A DNA stretch of 64,000 nt, from positions 62,001 to 126,000 of the forward strand of contig JAJEGN010000021.1 of NCBI GenBank assembly GCA_022819855.1. Direction: 5' to 3'. This DNA comes from Gammaproteobacteria bacterium. GTDB lineage: Bacteria; Pseudomonadota; Gammaproteobacteria; Steroidobacterales; Rariloculaceae. Position 1 is the first letter of the stretch. Each line of letters opens with the position of its first letter. Below, one piece after another: positions 1-8,411 of this stretch. The translations under genes were made by a program, and so were the position numbers. The notes under the pieces are model-generated. The model saw nothing but the letters and a program-made list of their open reading frames with translations, searched no databases and was not told the DNA's origin.

Positions 1-167
1 TGCGTTGACCGAAAGATTCGAATGCAATCGATATTGGACCCAATATCGCCAGCGACTGCATGAGGCACCTGCGAAGATGGTCTGTCACTGTTGATGCCTC
101 TCTTTGACTCCGCCGGTCATCAATCTTGCATCGTGACCGGGAAGCGACAACGACTCAACTGGCCGGG

Positions 168-1811
168 CTACTGCGACAACCCGACAGCTGCAGCATGTTC
201 ATCCCACAGCGAAAGCAACTCAGCCATTGTTGCTTCGTTCTCCGCGGCGACGTTATTTTGCTCGGAAGGATCATTCACCAGGTTAAAGAGCTGCCAAAGC
301 GACTCCTGCGCTGGATCCGGCATCAGGACAATCTTCCAGTCACCCTTTCTAAGCGACTGATTACCATAGTATTCCCGGGCGAAATAGTCGTTCTCGTGAA
401 CCGAATCAATTTCTCCCTCAAATATCGGTACAAGCGATGTTCCGGCGGGTGGGTGGATGTCCCGCCCTCGATATCTCGAACCCGGTAGTTCCGCTTCTGC
501 CAGCTCCAGAAAAGTAGGCAGCAAATCCACAACCGAAGTCGGAGCGGAATTAGTCTGGCCGGCGCGAATTGCGGTGGGGTAATAGACGAAGGCCGGCACA
601 CGAATTCCACCTTCATAGACGCTGGTCTTATCACCCCGGAATGGACCGCCTGATACCGCCGACCAATCCGGCCCGTACGCTACGAACGAGTCACCTGCTC
701 CCAGATTCTCAAAACTGTTGTCGCAGCAGCGGGCAATCCATTCGCCAAGACCGGCTGCCAATGGGCCGAAGTCAACGCTGTGCGGGTCTGCACCATTGTC
801 CGACATAAAGAATATCAGCGTGTTGTCGAACTCATCGACTGCCTGCAGGTATGCGATGAGCTCCCCGACGTAGCGATCCATATCGCTGACCATAGCCGCG
901 TAAATCTCCATCCTGCGCGACTGCGTCCGCTGTTCCTCTGCGCTCAATGAAGCCCAGCGCGCCGTAAACAATGTAGGATCAACCGCAGTTGCCCCTTCAG
1001 GCAAAAGTCCTTGTTGTTCCATCCTTGACAGTCTGCTGCGATAAAGAACCTCATAGCCCTCTTCGTACAGGCCGTCAAACTGTGCGATAGATTCCCGCGG
1101 CGCCTGGAGGGGCCAGTGAGGCGCTGTATACGCGAGGTATGCGAAAAAAGGTCTGTCCTCTGTGCGGTCCGTATCGATGTAGTCGATCAGCTTTCTCGTG
1201 TAATCGCGCGTCGAGTAAAAGTCATCATCTACTGAAAAGATTTCACCGTTGTCTTCGCGGTATAGCGCTTGTTCGTCTACACCTCCGGCGGTCAGCCCAC
1301 CCAGATGAGCGGCGGCGCCTTCAAGCAGTGCGAATGACCTTCTAAACCCGCGGGCTGCGGGACTGGTTTGCTCTGTCAAGCCCAAATGCCATTTGCCGCT
1401 CATATATGTGTTGTAACCGGCATCGGTCATCAGGTCCGCCAGACTGGCCACCCCGAAATTCAGATAGCCCTCATAACCCGGCTTACCAAACCGCTCGTTC
1501 GGAAACTCAGCCATCGTGCCAAGACCCGCGAGATGGCTGTTCGTTCCGGAAAACAGCATCGAGCGCGTTGGCGAGCAGGTTGGCGATGCATAAAAGCTTG
1601 TGAGGACCATGCCCTCATTCGCCAGCATGTCCAGATTGGGTGTAGGAATCTCGCTACCGAACCGACCCAGGTCGGTGTAGCCCATATCGTCTGCAACGAT
1701 CAGAACGATATTCGGCCGGTTATCCTGACCGCCTGGACTACAGGCAGCCAAAATGACCGAGACACATACAAGCAGTGAATACAGTAGCGGTACTCTCTTT
1801 GCCTTTCTCAC
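168..1811 (-). CDS. Lipoprotein sulfatase (arylsulfatase family)
   Basis: Predicted sulfate-ester hydrolase of the alkaline-phosphatase-like sulfatase superfamily, anchored outside the inner membrane. I chose the GTG at 1811 because an AGGAAA ribosome site precedes it; the resulting protein of about 547 residues starts with a lipoprotein signal ending in LAAC (Cys24). The metal-binding pair Asp41-Asp42 lies in IVADDMGYTDLG, and the sulfatase signature C-S-P-T-R (Cys79-Arg83) is intact, so Cys79 should be converted to formylglycine. C-terminal conserved blocks (GPFRGDKTSVYEGGIRVP) are present. A longer form from a TTG at 1844 is possible but would spoil the signal peptide. It is the last gene of the minus-strand run; the substrate is unknown, and aryl sulfates are an inference from its oxidase neighbours. 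No formylglycine-generating enzyme is in the window. Confidence 0.9.
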   Translation of the reverse strand: MRKAKRVPLLYSLLVCVSVILAACSPGGQDNRPNIVLIVADDMGYTDLGRFGSEIPTPNLDMLANEGMVLTSFYASPTCSPTRSMLFSGTNSHLAGLGTMAEFPNERFGKPGYEGYLNFGVASLADLMTDAGYNTYMSGKWHLGLTEQTSPAARGFRRSFALLEGAAAHLGGLTAGGVDEQALYREDNGEIFSVDDDFYSTRDYTRKLIDYIDTDRTEDRPFFAYLAYTAPHWPLQAPRESIAQFDGLYEEGYEVLYRSRLSRMEQQGLLPEGATAVDPTLFTARWASLSAEEQRTQSRRMEIYAAMVSDMDRYVGELIAYLQAVDEFDNTLIFFMSDNGADPHSVDFGPLAAGLGEWIARCCDNSFENLGAGDSFVAYGPDWSAVSGGPFRGDKTSVYEGGIRVPAFVYYPTAIRAGQTNSAPTSVVDLLPTFLELAEAELPGSRYRGRDIHPPAGTSLVPIFEGEIDSVHENDYFAREYYGNQSLRKGDWKIVLMPDPAQESLWQLFNLVNDPSEQNNVAAENEATMAELLSLWDEHAAAVGLSQ

Positions 1812-1929
1812 GATCGTTTCCTGAGTTTGTAACGCTAACTGCAAGAAGGCACATAGCTGCTAAGGCACGGCAAATCTGCAGCCGCTTTCAATTGTCCTGC
1901 TCACCTCGAAATGCGAGCGTTGCCCTGAG

Positions 1930-2295
1930 CTAGTTATTGTTTCTCGTCAGATAAGTGATGATGTCGTCGAGCTCGGCATCACTGATTTCGGTTCTTCTCG
2001 TCATTGGCATTCCGAATAATCCGCCTCGCACAACTGTTCTAATGAATGCAGGAACGAGGTCGGTGCGATCTTCGAGGACCGCCGGAATCTCACCCCGGTA
2101 TTTTATTCGCAACGCAGACGTGCCCGGCAGTCCATAGCCACCGAATGGCATTTCGGCCGGTGCAACGGCGCCATGACAGGGCAAACACCACTTGTCGTAC
2201 ACCACTTTCCCGTTGTCGCGTGAAGGTGCGTTCTGCGCGAGCCCGACGGTGGTTGCCAACAATGCCAGACCAGCTGTGATTATCGCTTTTCTCAT
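1930..2295 (-). CDS. Class I c-type cytochrome, electron acceptor subunit
   Basis: Small exported monohaem cytochrome c of 121 residues. After a signal peptide ending near Ala20 comes the haem motif C-L-P-C-H (37-41); the likely axial methionine is Met96 or Met98 in GLFGMPMT. Its ATG overlaps the stop codon of the upstream flavoprotein by the ATGA arrangement at 2292-2295, which fixes the start and implies translational coupling. In 4-cresol dehydrogenase and eugenol hydroxylase a small cytochrome subunit of this type takes electrons from the FAD subunit, so I infer the same job. The pairing and the haem motif are seen directly; the substrate is not known. Confidence 0.9.
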   Translation of the reverse strand: MRKAIITAGLALLATTVGLAQNAPSRDNGKVVYDKWCLPCHGAVAPAEMPFGGYGLPGTSALRIKYRGEIPAVLEDRTDLVPAFIRTVVRGGLFGMPMTRRTEISDAELDDIITYLTRNNN

Positions 2296-3905
2296 GCTCG
2301 GCCGCTCCTCATGCCAGCCGGCCAGATTCCATAGCGGCCCGGCGAAATGATGCCGTTGGGATCGATGCTGTCCTTGAGTCTTTCCTGGTACCGCTGCAGC
2401 GCGCTGTTGTTGTATGAGTACTTGCTCACCGCCTGCTCCTGGAAAGCCGGGTTTGTGCGATACACGCCCCAACCGTTTTCTGCGCATCGATCAAGAAGCA
2501 GTGAAAACAGCGCTCGACTCTGCGCGTTTCTGGCCGGATCCCGCCAAGTCGGGACCAGCGTTGCCATGATATATGCGCGAGAGTAGTAGTTGATCGGCGT
2601 GAAAAACGGATGATGCACCGGCGGCGCCCCGACTTCAGTGTAGGTCTCATACATCATTCGGGCAGCTTTGTGGACTGCTTCTGCCTTCCTCGGCAAGAAT
2701 GCAAAAAAGTCTGCGTGCCCTTCCCATGGCGCATCATTGGTGTAAGGTTTTCTCGCAACCATATCGAAAATCTCGAGCGCCGGAATGCCAAGCTCCGGCT
2801 TACGCGGATTTTCTGCTACATCTTCTGCCGACAAGGGCAGCCGCCAGAAATAACCGTCCTCAAACGTAGCCCCCGGAATGCGGTCCCTGAAACGTCGCTG
2901 TGCCGCTCCCCAGGCAGCGCGCACGACTTCCTCCGGACCATAGAACCGCAGCTCAACAGACCAGGCAGGCATACCCTGCGCGCTGACGAACTCCTCGAGC
3001 TGCTCGACAGATGGCCAGCCGTTTTGCATCAGCGCCGCCATAGGCCCGCCAGGGTCACCTTCGGCTGAAGGGCTGCCGAAATCCGGCAGGCCAATCATGA
3101 ACGAGTCCTCAAGGTAGCTGACCTCCTTGACAAGCGCATCGAAATCGCCATAGCGCGGCACCATCACCGTCCCGGTCAGGAAGGTTTCAGGCATTGGCAT
3201 GAGCCAGAATCCCATCTTGGTCACGATGCCGAAGTTTGACTGTGCAAGCAGACCGTCAATCATCGGACCAACGCCGTAACGATAATCCTGCCAGCCGTCT
3301 GAACCCGGTATCGCGCCGTTACCGGTACGGACGACTTCGCCCTCCGCGGTCACGAACTCCATCCCGCAGTGCGAACCAAAATGGTCTCTGAACGGCGCCA
3401 TCGTGTAACCAACACCATGATCGAGACTGTTGCCGATCGGGCTACCCCAGCCAGGATCGGGCACATCGAGCATGAGCTTGAGGCCGCGCTCCTGAATGTA
3501 GTTGTAAAGATCGAAATAGGAAACACCTGGTTCAACAAGCGCAAAATGGCGATCCTCATCGACCTCGAGAATCCGGTTCATGCGTTTCAGATCGAGCACT
3601 ACACTCCCGGAGAGGTTTGGCGCCGCACCCCCATAGGTCAGGTTCCTGCCCGTGGAAATCGGATAGAGAGGAATACCGTAGCGGTTAGCCACGCGAACTA
3701 TCTGCTGGATCTGCTCTACATTGGCCGGCGCAACTGCCGCAGAAGCAACTCGTTCTTCGGGCTCTCCCCAGAGAATTGAGTAGGAATCCCGGTATTGCGC
3801 AACGTCTTCGTCGGAACTGAAAACCCAGTCGTCGCCAACCGCCGCAGCAAAGTCAGTAAGCGCAGCTGCAAAATCTTCTGCGCTTACATTCGGAGGTAGT
3901 GCCAT
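2292..3905 (-). CDS. FAD-linked oxidase, 4-cresol dehydrogenase / vanillyl-alcohol oxidase type
   Basis: Flavoprotein of 537 residues that should oxidise a para-substituted phenol or a similar alcohol. Residues about 58-125 form the PCMH-type FAD domain with the block RNLTYGGAAPNLSGSVVLDL and EPGVSYFDLYNYI, followed by LDVPDPGWGSPIGNSLDHGVG; these closely resemble vanillyl-alcohol oxidase and PchF. The C-terminal half is the substrate cap domain. A covalent flavin through Tyr or His is usual in the family, but I cannot assign the residue by eye. An AGGAGA site eight bases upstream supports the ATG at 3905. Direct coupling to a cytochrome gene argues for a dehydrogenase/hydroxylase of PchF or eugenol-hydroxylase type rather than an O2-dependent oxidase. 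The exact substrate is unknown. Confidence 0.88.
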   Translation of the reverse strand: MALPPNVSAEDFAAALTDFAAAVGDDWVFSSDEDVAQYRDSYSILWGEPEERVASAAVAPANVEQIQQIVRVANRYGIPLYPISTGRNLTYGGAAPNLSGSVVLDLKRMNRILEVDEDRHFALVEPGVSYFDLYNYIQERGLKLMLDVPDPGWGSPIGNSLDHGVGYTMAPFRDHFGSHCGMEFVTAEGEVVRTGNGAIPGSDGWQDYRYGVGPMIDGLLAQSNFGIVTKMGFWLMPMPETFLTGTVMVPRYGDFDALVKEVSYLEDSFMIGLPDFGSPSAEGDPGGPMAALMQNGWPSVEQLEEFVSAQGMPAWSVELRFYGPEEVVRAAWGAAQRRFRDRIPGATFEDGYFWRLPLSAEDVAENPRKPELGIPALEIFDMVARKPYTNDAPWEGHADFFAFLPRKAEAVHKAARMMYETYTEVGAPPVHHPFFTPINYYSRAYIMATLVPTWRDPARNAQSRALFSLLLDRCAENGWGVYRTNPAFQEQAVSKYSYNNSALQRYQERLKDSIDPNGIISPGRYGIWPAGMRSGRA

Positions 3906-3978
3906 CGCGAAAATCTCCTGTAGTTACACTGTTTTTCCGAGACTCGTTATGCGAAGCGCGTCGATCTGCGACGCACAG

Positions 3979-4560
3979 CTAGGCGATAAGCCACGCAACG
4001 AGCGCTCGCTCGTGCGCATTGCTGAACGGTCCCGTGTATTTTTGGGCACGAACGTTACCCAATGATTCGATTTCGAAGCGATGAGCCAGACGGGCCATCG
4101 CATGGCCGAAACGCTCGTCGACACCAGGATCGTGAATCTCCGCCACATCGACGGGCAGACCCGACACTTGATGAAGAAGCCGCCCGCCGGAGTCAACCAC
4201 GCGATCAATCCGGTAGCGCACTCTCATGTTCAGGTCTCGCGCCAGTTCTTCCAGACAGAAAAGCGCCGAGCGATCTGTGAGCCCGACAAAAGGCGATCTT
4301 GCTGCGCGCAATTGATCGCGAAGATCACCGTACCAGAGTCCCGCCACGTCGTTTCGCACCGGGCTGGTCATTACACCGAGTTGCTCAAATGCCTGCGCAA
4401 AGTCACGACTTTCACGATGGCGCGGATCGAATACTGCGCGGCGAATCCCCGCAGACGGCATGATTCCATTCACAGCAGTCGTTGCCGGGACTGAGCCAGA
4501 CGCGACCATCGTCGCTATGCCTGCCGCACCTGACTTCAATACATTTCTGCGGCTAATCAC
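3979..4560 (-). CDS. Tat-exported protein of unknown function
   Basis: Protein of 193 residues that I do not recognise. It begins with a twin-arginine signal, S-R-R-N-V-L-K at residues 3-9, followed by a hydrophobic stretch ending around the ATTA motif, so export in a folded state is likely. The start is a GTG with a good GAGGAAGG site seven bases upstream. The remaining 165 residues show no metal or haem motif that I can name; there is one cysteine, in LFCLEELARDL. It lies 24 bases after the secreted two-cysteine protein and before the flavoprotein. A Tat signal next to a redox pair could mean a cofactor-binding or accessory protein, but that is a guess. Confidence 0.75.
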   Translation of the reverse strand: MISRRNVLKSGAAGIATMVASGSVPATTAVNGIMPSAGIRRAVFDPRHRESRDFAQAFEQLGVMTSPVRNDVAGLWYGDLRDQLRAARSPFVGLTDRSALFCLEELARDLNMRVRYRIDRVVDSGGRLLHQVSGLPVDVAEIHDPGVDERFGHAMARLAHRFEIESLGNVRAQKYTGPFSNAHERALVAWLIA

Positions 4561-4584
4561 AGGCCGGCCTTCCTCATTGCAACG

Positions 4585-5403
4585 CTATTCAAATACCGAG
4601 TGACCGTCCGCATCGATATTGCGATTATTTTCCTGACAGACGAATTCCTGCAGCCGGAAATCGGGCCTATATACATAAACATAGCGGGAAGTCCACGGCT
4701 CTTCAAACACCTCCGGGTCCTCCACTGTCAGCTCATTAACGAGTACGCCGGGCCTGACTTCCGTGAACCGCTCGATAACATGAAGTCTGGGGCTATGCGG
4801 CAGTTGTCCGAAGTCGAGTGGTACATCCTCGCGGATGCCGACGGTCGAGATCACCAGTGTGTCGTCTTCCCACCGTCCAATAGAGTGCCCCTGGTAAGTT
4901 GGATCGAGCTCTTCGAGAGGCGGGTGCTCGTCGAGGTCCATCCATATCCGGCGCGTTGCCGGCCCCCACTCACTGGTAATCGAAATGACATTCGGCGTCT
5001 GCAGAATCTCCATGCCGTAAATCATCACCATCACTCGCGGCATCCCGGGCGGAAAACATGCAGCTACCGGATCGGAGAGTTCTCCGGCCGCTGATTTTCT
5101 CAATGCCTCCACATACATCGTTTCATAAGGTTCCTTCAATGGCGGGATGTCCTGGCGGCGGGCGCTGCGCGTATTGGTACCAGGAGCCTGACCGTCCACA
5201 CCACTCGGGCCGCGATAGGTATCAAGCAATCCGTTCGGCACAATCCAGAAGCCGGTCCAGTTCGGGCGGCCGTCCGGCAATCGCGCCGGCACAGGTGGAG
5301 AAACTTCAAGCTCTTCAATAACCGGTGTACCAAATTGCGCTGTGGCACCGCCTGCAAGCACCATCGAGATCAGGCCGATAATGATTGATATCGGCTGTTT
5401 CAT
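4585..5403 (-). CDS. Secreted two-cysteine protein, module copy B
   Basis: Protein of 272 residues with a Sec signal peptide (cleavage near ATAQ, residue 23). It is a paralogue of the protein encoded at 5799-6587: both share DPVAACFPPGMPR-like and HSIGRWEDDTLVIST-like blocks and a C-terminal E-x-V-C segment, with two equivalent cysteines (Cys116 and Cys256), suggesting a disulfide. Trp-rich strands suggest a beta-rich fold. No known enzymatic motif is present. Its ATG overlaps the stop of the DUF6152 gene at 5400-5403. Such proteins recur beside TonB receptors and oxidases in catabolic regions, so a periplasmic ligand-binding or accessory role is possible; function unknown. Confidence 0.8.
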   Translation of the reverse strand: MKQPISIIIGLISMVLAGGATAQFGTPVIEELEVSPPVPARLPDGRPNWTGFWIVPNGLLDTYRGPSGVDGQAPGTNTRSARRQDIPPLKEPYETMYVEALRKSAAGELSDPVAACFPPGMPRVMVMIYGMEILQTPNVISITSEWGPATRRIWMDLDEHPPLEELDPTYQGHSIGRWEDDTLVISTVGIREDVPLDFGQLPHSPRLHVIERFTEVRPGVLVNELTVEDPEVFEEPWTSRYVYVYRPDFRLQEFVCQENNRNIDADGHSVFE

Positions 5404-5777
5404 TGCAGCGGCCCTCCGATCGGCTCCCCGGCTGCGTCAAATATGCGCACCATATTGCCGCCACTGGCCCCGGTGCGAACAGGGTGCAGCACGACCGTCA
5501 CCTCATCGCCGGGCTTAACTGAAATGCGGTTCCACCCCATCCGGCCAAGCACGTTCTTGCTCAGCATCTCGACCACCCACTGCTCGGCAACCCCGTCGTC
5601 ACCGACCACATCCACATGCAGCCAGCAGTGCGGATTCGTCCACTGAAACTCAGCAACGGTCCCGCTGATCGTGACTTCCCTCGTGGAGTCGAAGATCGCA
5701 AAAGAGTGATGTGCTGCCGCCGGCAATGCCAGCACGGCAAGCATCACGAGCATTCGAATTTTTCCTGCAATCGTCAT
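5400..5777 (-). CDS. DUF6152 family secreted protein, module copy B
   Basis: Small exported protein of 125 residues. After a signal peptide ending in PAAA the mature N terminus reads HHSFAIFD, the hallmark of DUF6152, followed by VTISGTVAEFQWTNPHCWLHVDV and a C-terminal VKPGDEVTVVLHPVRTGASGGNM. The fold is probably a small OB-like beta barrel, by analogy with other short GxVxxxxWxNPH proteins. The function of the family is not established; the paired histidines at the mature N terminus could bind metal. An AGGAG site precedes the ATG. It is coupled to the 272-residue protein by an ATGA overlap, and the same pair is repeated just upstream. Confidence 0.85.
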   Translation of the reverse strand: MTIAGKIRMLVMLAVLALPAAAHHSFAIFDSTREVTISGTVAEFQWTNPHCWLHVDVVGDDGVAEQWVVEMLSKNVLGRMGWNRISVKPGDEVTVVLHPVRTGASGGNMVRIFDAAGEPIGGPLQ

Positions 5778-5798
5778 GACACTTCTCCTGCGCTGTAT

Positions 5799-6587
5799 TT
5801 ACTCGCGAATGTTGAATCTGAAGCTTGGCAGCTCACGCATCTGCTCGTAAATACAGACATGTTCTTCGATGTCTGAGCGGGGCTGGCGGACAAAGCGCTT
5901 CGTATTCGTCCAGGTCCCTTCCCAGTTGTCCGGGTCGGTCATTGAGAACTCGATATCGAATGCCTGACCGTCTTCGTCCATCCGAATTCGTTCAATGATG
6001 CGCAGGTTCTCCCCGGTCTGAATACCTTCCTGAATCCAGCGACGTTCGCCGGTCATGCCGATCGTCTCAATGACCAACTCGTCATCTTCCCAACGCCCGA
6101 TCGAATGACCGTTGTAGTTGTACACGATCAGATCCTCCGGCGGATGCGGACGACCGTCGGTGAATATCCAGCGGATGCTGTTATTGAACATCGTCGTGAG
6201 CTGCACCATCGTCGGCAGCTGAATGATCTGAATCGGCCAAAACCGTGTCATCATCCTGGGCATACCCAGCGGCCAGCATGCAGCCGGATCGTCCCGATAC
6301 TCGAAACCCTGACTTGCAAACTCCTGATGCCTGTCGAATACGGCCTGGGCGGCCGGCGTCAGCTTCGGCATCGGCAGAAACTGATGCATGCCGGTCTCGG
6401 GATCAATGATCATGTTCCAGGTGCCGGTCAGATCAAACGGCGCCGCAGGCCTGCTCCTGGCAAGATTTTCCGGATCGAGCGCGCTCTGATACAGGCCGTC
6501 GAGCGCGGTCTGGGCTGCCGTAAACGAACTGATACCCAGTGCCGCGAATATCAGCAGTGCCGCGCGAATCCGATAGCCGGCGCTCAT
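5799..6587 (-). CDS. Secreted two-cysteine protein, module copy A
   Basis: Protein of 262 residues, paralogous to the one at 4585-5403. It has a Sec signal peptide ending near TAAQ (residue 26), the shared block DPAACWPLGMPRMM around Cys104, YNGHSIGRWEDDELVIETIG in the middle, and the second shared cysteine, Cys245, in EEHVCIYEQM. An N-terminal segment FDLTGTWN resembles the WTGFW segment of its paralogue. The start overlaps the stop of the upstream DUF6152 gene (ATGA at 6584-6587). The two paralogues have diverged well beyond a recent duplication, so each probably has its own ligand or partner. Function unknown. Confidence 0.8.
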   Translation of the reverse strand: MSAGYRIRAALLIFAALGISSFTAAQTALDGLYQSALDPENLARSRPAAPFDLTGTWNMIIDPETGMHQFLPMPKLTPAAQAVFDRHQEFASQGFEYRDDPAACWPLGMPRMMTRFWPIQIIQLPTMVQLTTMFNNSIRWIFTDGRPHPPEDLIVYNYNGHSIGRWEDDELVIETIGMTGERRWIQEGIQTGENLRIIERIRMDEDGQAFDIEFSMTDPDNWEGTWTNTKRFVRQPRSDIEEHVCIYEQMRELPSFRFNIRE

Positions 6588-7030
6588 TGATCAGCTCCAG
6601 TCAACTCACTCACCTCGTCCGGTGTGACGCCTGGTTGCGCCGACAGCGTTGTCCCGTCGGGCAGCGTCAGCGCAACCAGGTTCCCGCCCGGACTGCCATC
6701 CATCAACGGATTGGAAACAATGGTCACGCGGTCGCCCGGCCGGACGGTCTGCCGCTTCCAGCCGTTGCGTGCAAGATAACCCGGGCCGTTTGCTTCGTAG
6801 TTGTAGTCATGCTCGACACCGTCCGAGTCGGTTACCGTCATGACCAGCAGACTGTGCGGATTCGTCCAAAGAAAACGCTTCACGACACCTTCATGTACGA
6901 CCGTGTTCTCGAGATCAAACATCGCATATGAATGATGAGCGAGAACAGGAGTGCACAGGACTGTAAAGCCAATTACTGCAGCACCAGAACTGCGGATGAG
7001 CAACAAGAAGAACGCTGACATTTCCTTCAT
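6584..7030 (-). CDS. DUF6152 family secreted protein, module copy A
   Basis: Protein of 148 residues of the same family as the product of 5400-5777. A longer N-terminal signal ends at TPVLA; the mature protein then begins HHSYAMFDLENTVVHEGV, with VKRFLWTNPHSLLVM and VRPGDRVTIVSNPLMDGSPGG as the other conserved blocks. A purine-rich AAGGAA site lies before the ATG. It is now the first gene after the insertion sequence; without that element it would start about 29 bases after the TonB receptor stop codon, so the two were probably cotranscribed before insertion. Confidence 0.85.
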   Translation of the reverse strand: MKEMSAFFLLLIRSSGAAVIGFTVLCTPVLAHHSYAMFDLENTVVHEGVVKRFLWTNPHSLLVMTVTDSDGVEHDYNYEANGPGYLARNGWKRQTVRPGDRVTIVSNPLMDGSPGGNLVALTLPDGTTLSAQPGVTPDEVSELTGADQ

Positions 7031-7057
7031 TACTATTCCTTTTTGTGAAGCGACCTC

Positions 7058-8411
7058 TAACAGGCCGTTGAAAAACGTCTTGAAATTTCATGCACGACAG
7101 AGTTTAGATCGATTCGAAACTGGAAGGCGGTCATCGGGCGAATGTTGCGTCGGTTGCCGTGTTCTCGGTGCATCCTTTTTCGTCCTCCTGTTGCGTTTCG
7201 ATACGCACTTCGGGCACATCGCGGTGGCTACGTGGGTGCTTCCGCGACGAGATTGCGCATCCGGACCAGGTTGTATCCGCTGAGCGTCAGCAGCCATTGG
7301 AACTGGACTCGATCGACCCCTCTGAACCTGGTCTTGCGCACCGGGCCGACCTCCTTGGCCCAGCCGATCGTTTCCTCGATGCGTTTGCGCACCCGCTGGC
7401 TGAGGGCGTAGCCGCGATGCCGCGTCGTTCGCCCGTCAATGGCCGAGCGCCGGTGGGTGGTGTTCCGCGCCACGTGCGGGGTCGCGTTCAGCGCCCGCGT
7501 GGCGGCGACGAACGCCCGAGTGTCGTAGTTCTTGTCGGCGCCGAGGGTGATCCGGTGCCGGCCCGGTATCGCCTCGAGCATGTCAAGCGCCGCCTCGCGT
7601 TCGGCCGTACCGGTGGCCGGGCTCAGCCGGGCGTCGACCGCCAGACCGTGACGGTTCTCGGTCAGCACATGGCCCATGTAGCACAGCCGGGCTTCCTTGC
7701 CCTTGCCCTTGCGAAACAGCCTCGCTTCCGGATCGGTCGTGGAGGCGTGGGTCTCGTTCTTGCGCCGCTCGCCATGAAAATCGCGGTCGGGACTACGCCC
7801 GCCGCCTTGAGGCGGATCGTCGGAATCGTCGCGCGGACGAAAGCTCTTCAGCGACGCCCAAGCCTCGATCAGCGTCCCGTCCACGCTGAAATGCTCGTCG
7901 CTGGTCAACCCCTGGGCACGCGCTTGGGCCAGCACCTCCTCGAAGAACGCCTGGGCGATGTTCGCCTGCATCAGGCGATCCCGGTTCTTCGAGAACGTCG
8001 AGTGGTTCCAGACCGCATCGTCCATCGACAGCCCCACGAACCACCGAAACAGCAGGTTGTAATCCAACTGCTCGCACAACAGCCGTTCGCTGCGGATCGA
8101 GTAGAACACCTGCAACAGCAAGGCCCTGACCCGCTTCTCCGGCAGAATCGACGGCCGGCCCGTATGCGCGTAGCTCGCCTCGAACTCCTGCGTCAGCTCC
8201 GCCAGCGCCGTGTCAACCATCTCCCTGATCGGTCGCAGCGGATGCCGCTTCGGGACCCGGCTCTCCGCGGACACGTAGCTGAACAGCCCTTCCTGACGAA
8301 TATCGGCGCCGCGCATCGGGTTCGTTCCTCGGTCCCAAAACGGAATATGAATTTTAACCGGTCTCGACTCAGCCCAACGACCTTGAACGGGACTTTTTCA
8401 ACAGCCTGTTA
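7058..8411. mobile_element. IS5-superfamily insertion sequence, apparently complete
   Basis: Element of about 1.35 kb bounded by inverted repeats TAACAGGCYGTTGAAAAA (7058-7075 and, inverted, 8394-8411) with a single mismatch. It contains one intact transposase gene on the minus strand. Counting the terminal TAA as flank instead gives borders 7061-8408 with YTAR-like flanks CTAA and TTAA; a clear target duplication cannot be assigned. The right end coincides with the stop codon of the TonB receptor (8409-8411). Composition is richer in G+C than the flanking island genes, consistent with later arrival. Confidence 0.88.
7228..8316 (-). CDS. IS5-family transposase
   Basis: Intact DDE transposase of 362 residues. 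The N-terminal part has the DUF772-type region (LRPIREMVDTAL through VFYSIRSERLLCEQLDYNL), followed by FRWFVGLSMDD; the catalytic domain shows the first Asp in FSVDGTLIEAW, the second in ITLGADKNYDT and the Glu in RIEETIGWAK. It is the only gene of the element and shows no frameshift, so it may be active. It is transcribed in the same direction as the flanking operon, so some readthrough into 6584-7030 is possible. Confidence 0.93.
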   Translation of the reverse strand: MRGADIRQEGLFSYVSAESRVPKRHPLRPIREMVDTALAELTQEFEASYAHTGRPSILPEKRVRALLLQVFYSIRSERLLCEQLDYNLLFRWFVGLSMDDAVWNHSTFSKNRDRLMQANIAQAFFEEVLAQARAQGLTSDEHFSVDGTLIEAWASLKSFRPRDDSDDPPQGGGRSPDRDFHGERRKNETHASTTDPEARLFRKGKGKEARLCYMGHVLTENRHGLAVDARLSPATGTAEREAALDMLEAIPGRHRITLGADKNYDTRAFVAATRALNATPHVARNTTHRRSAIDGRTTRHRGYALSQRVRKRIEETIGWAKEVGPVRKTRFRGVDRVQFQWLLTLSGYNLVRMRNLVAEAPT

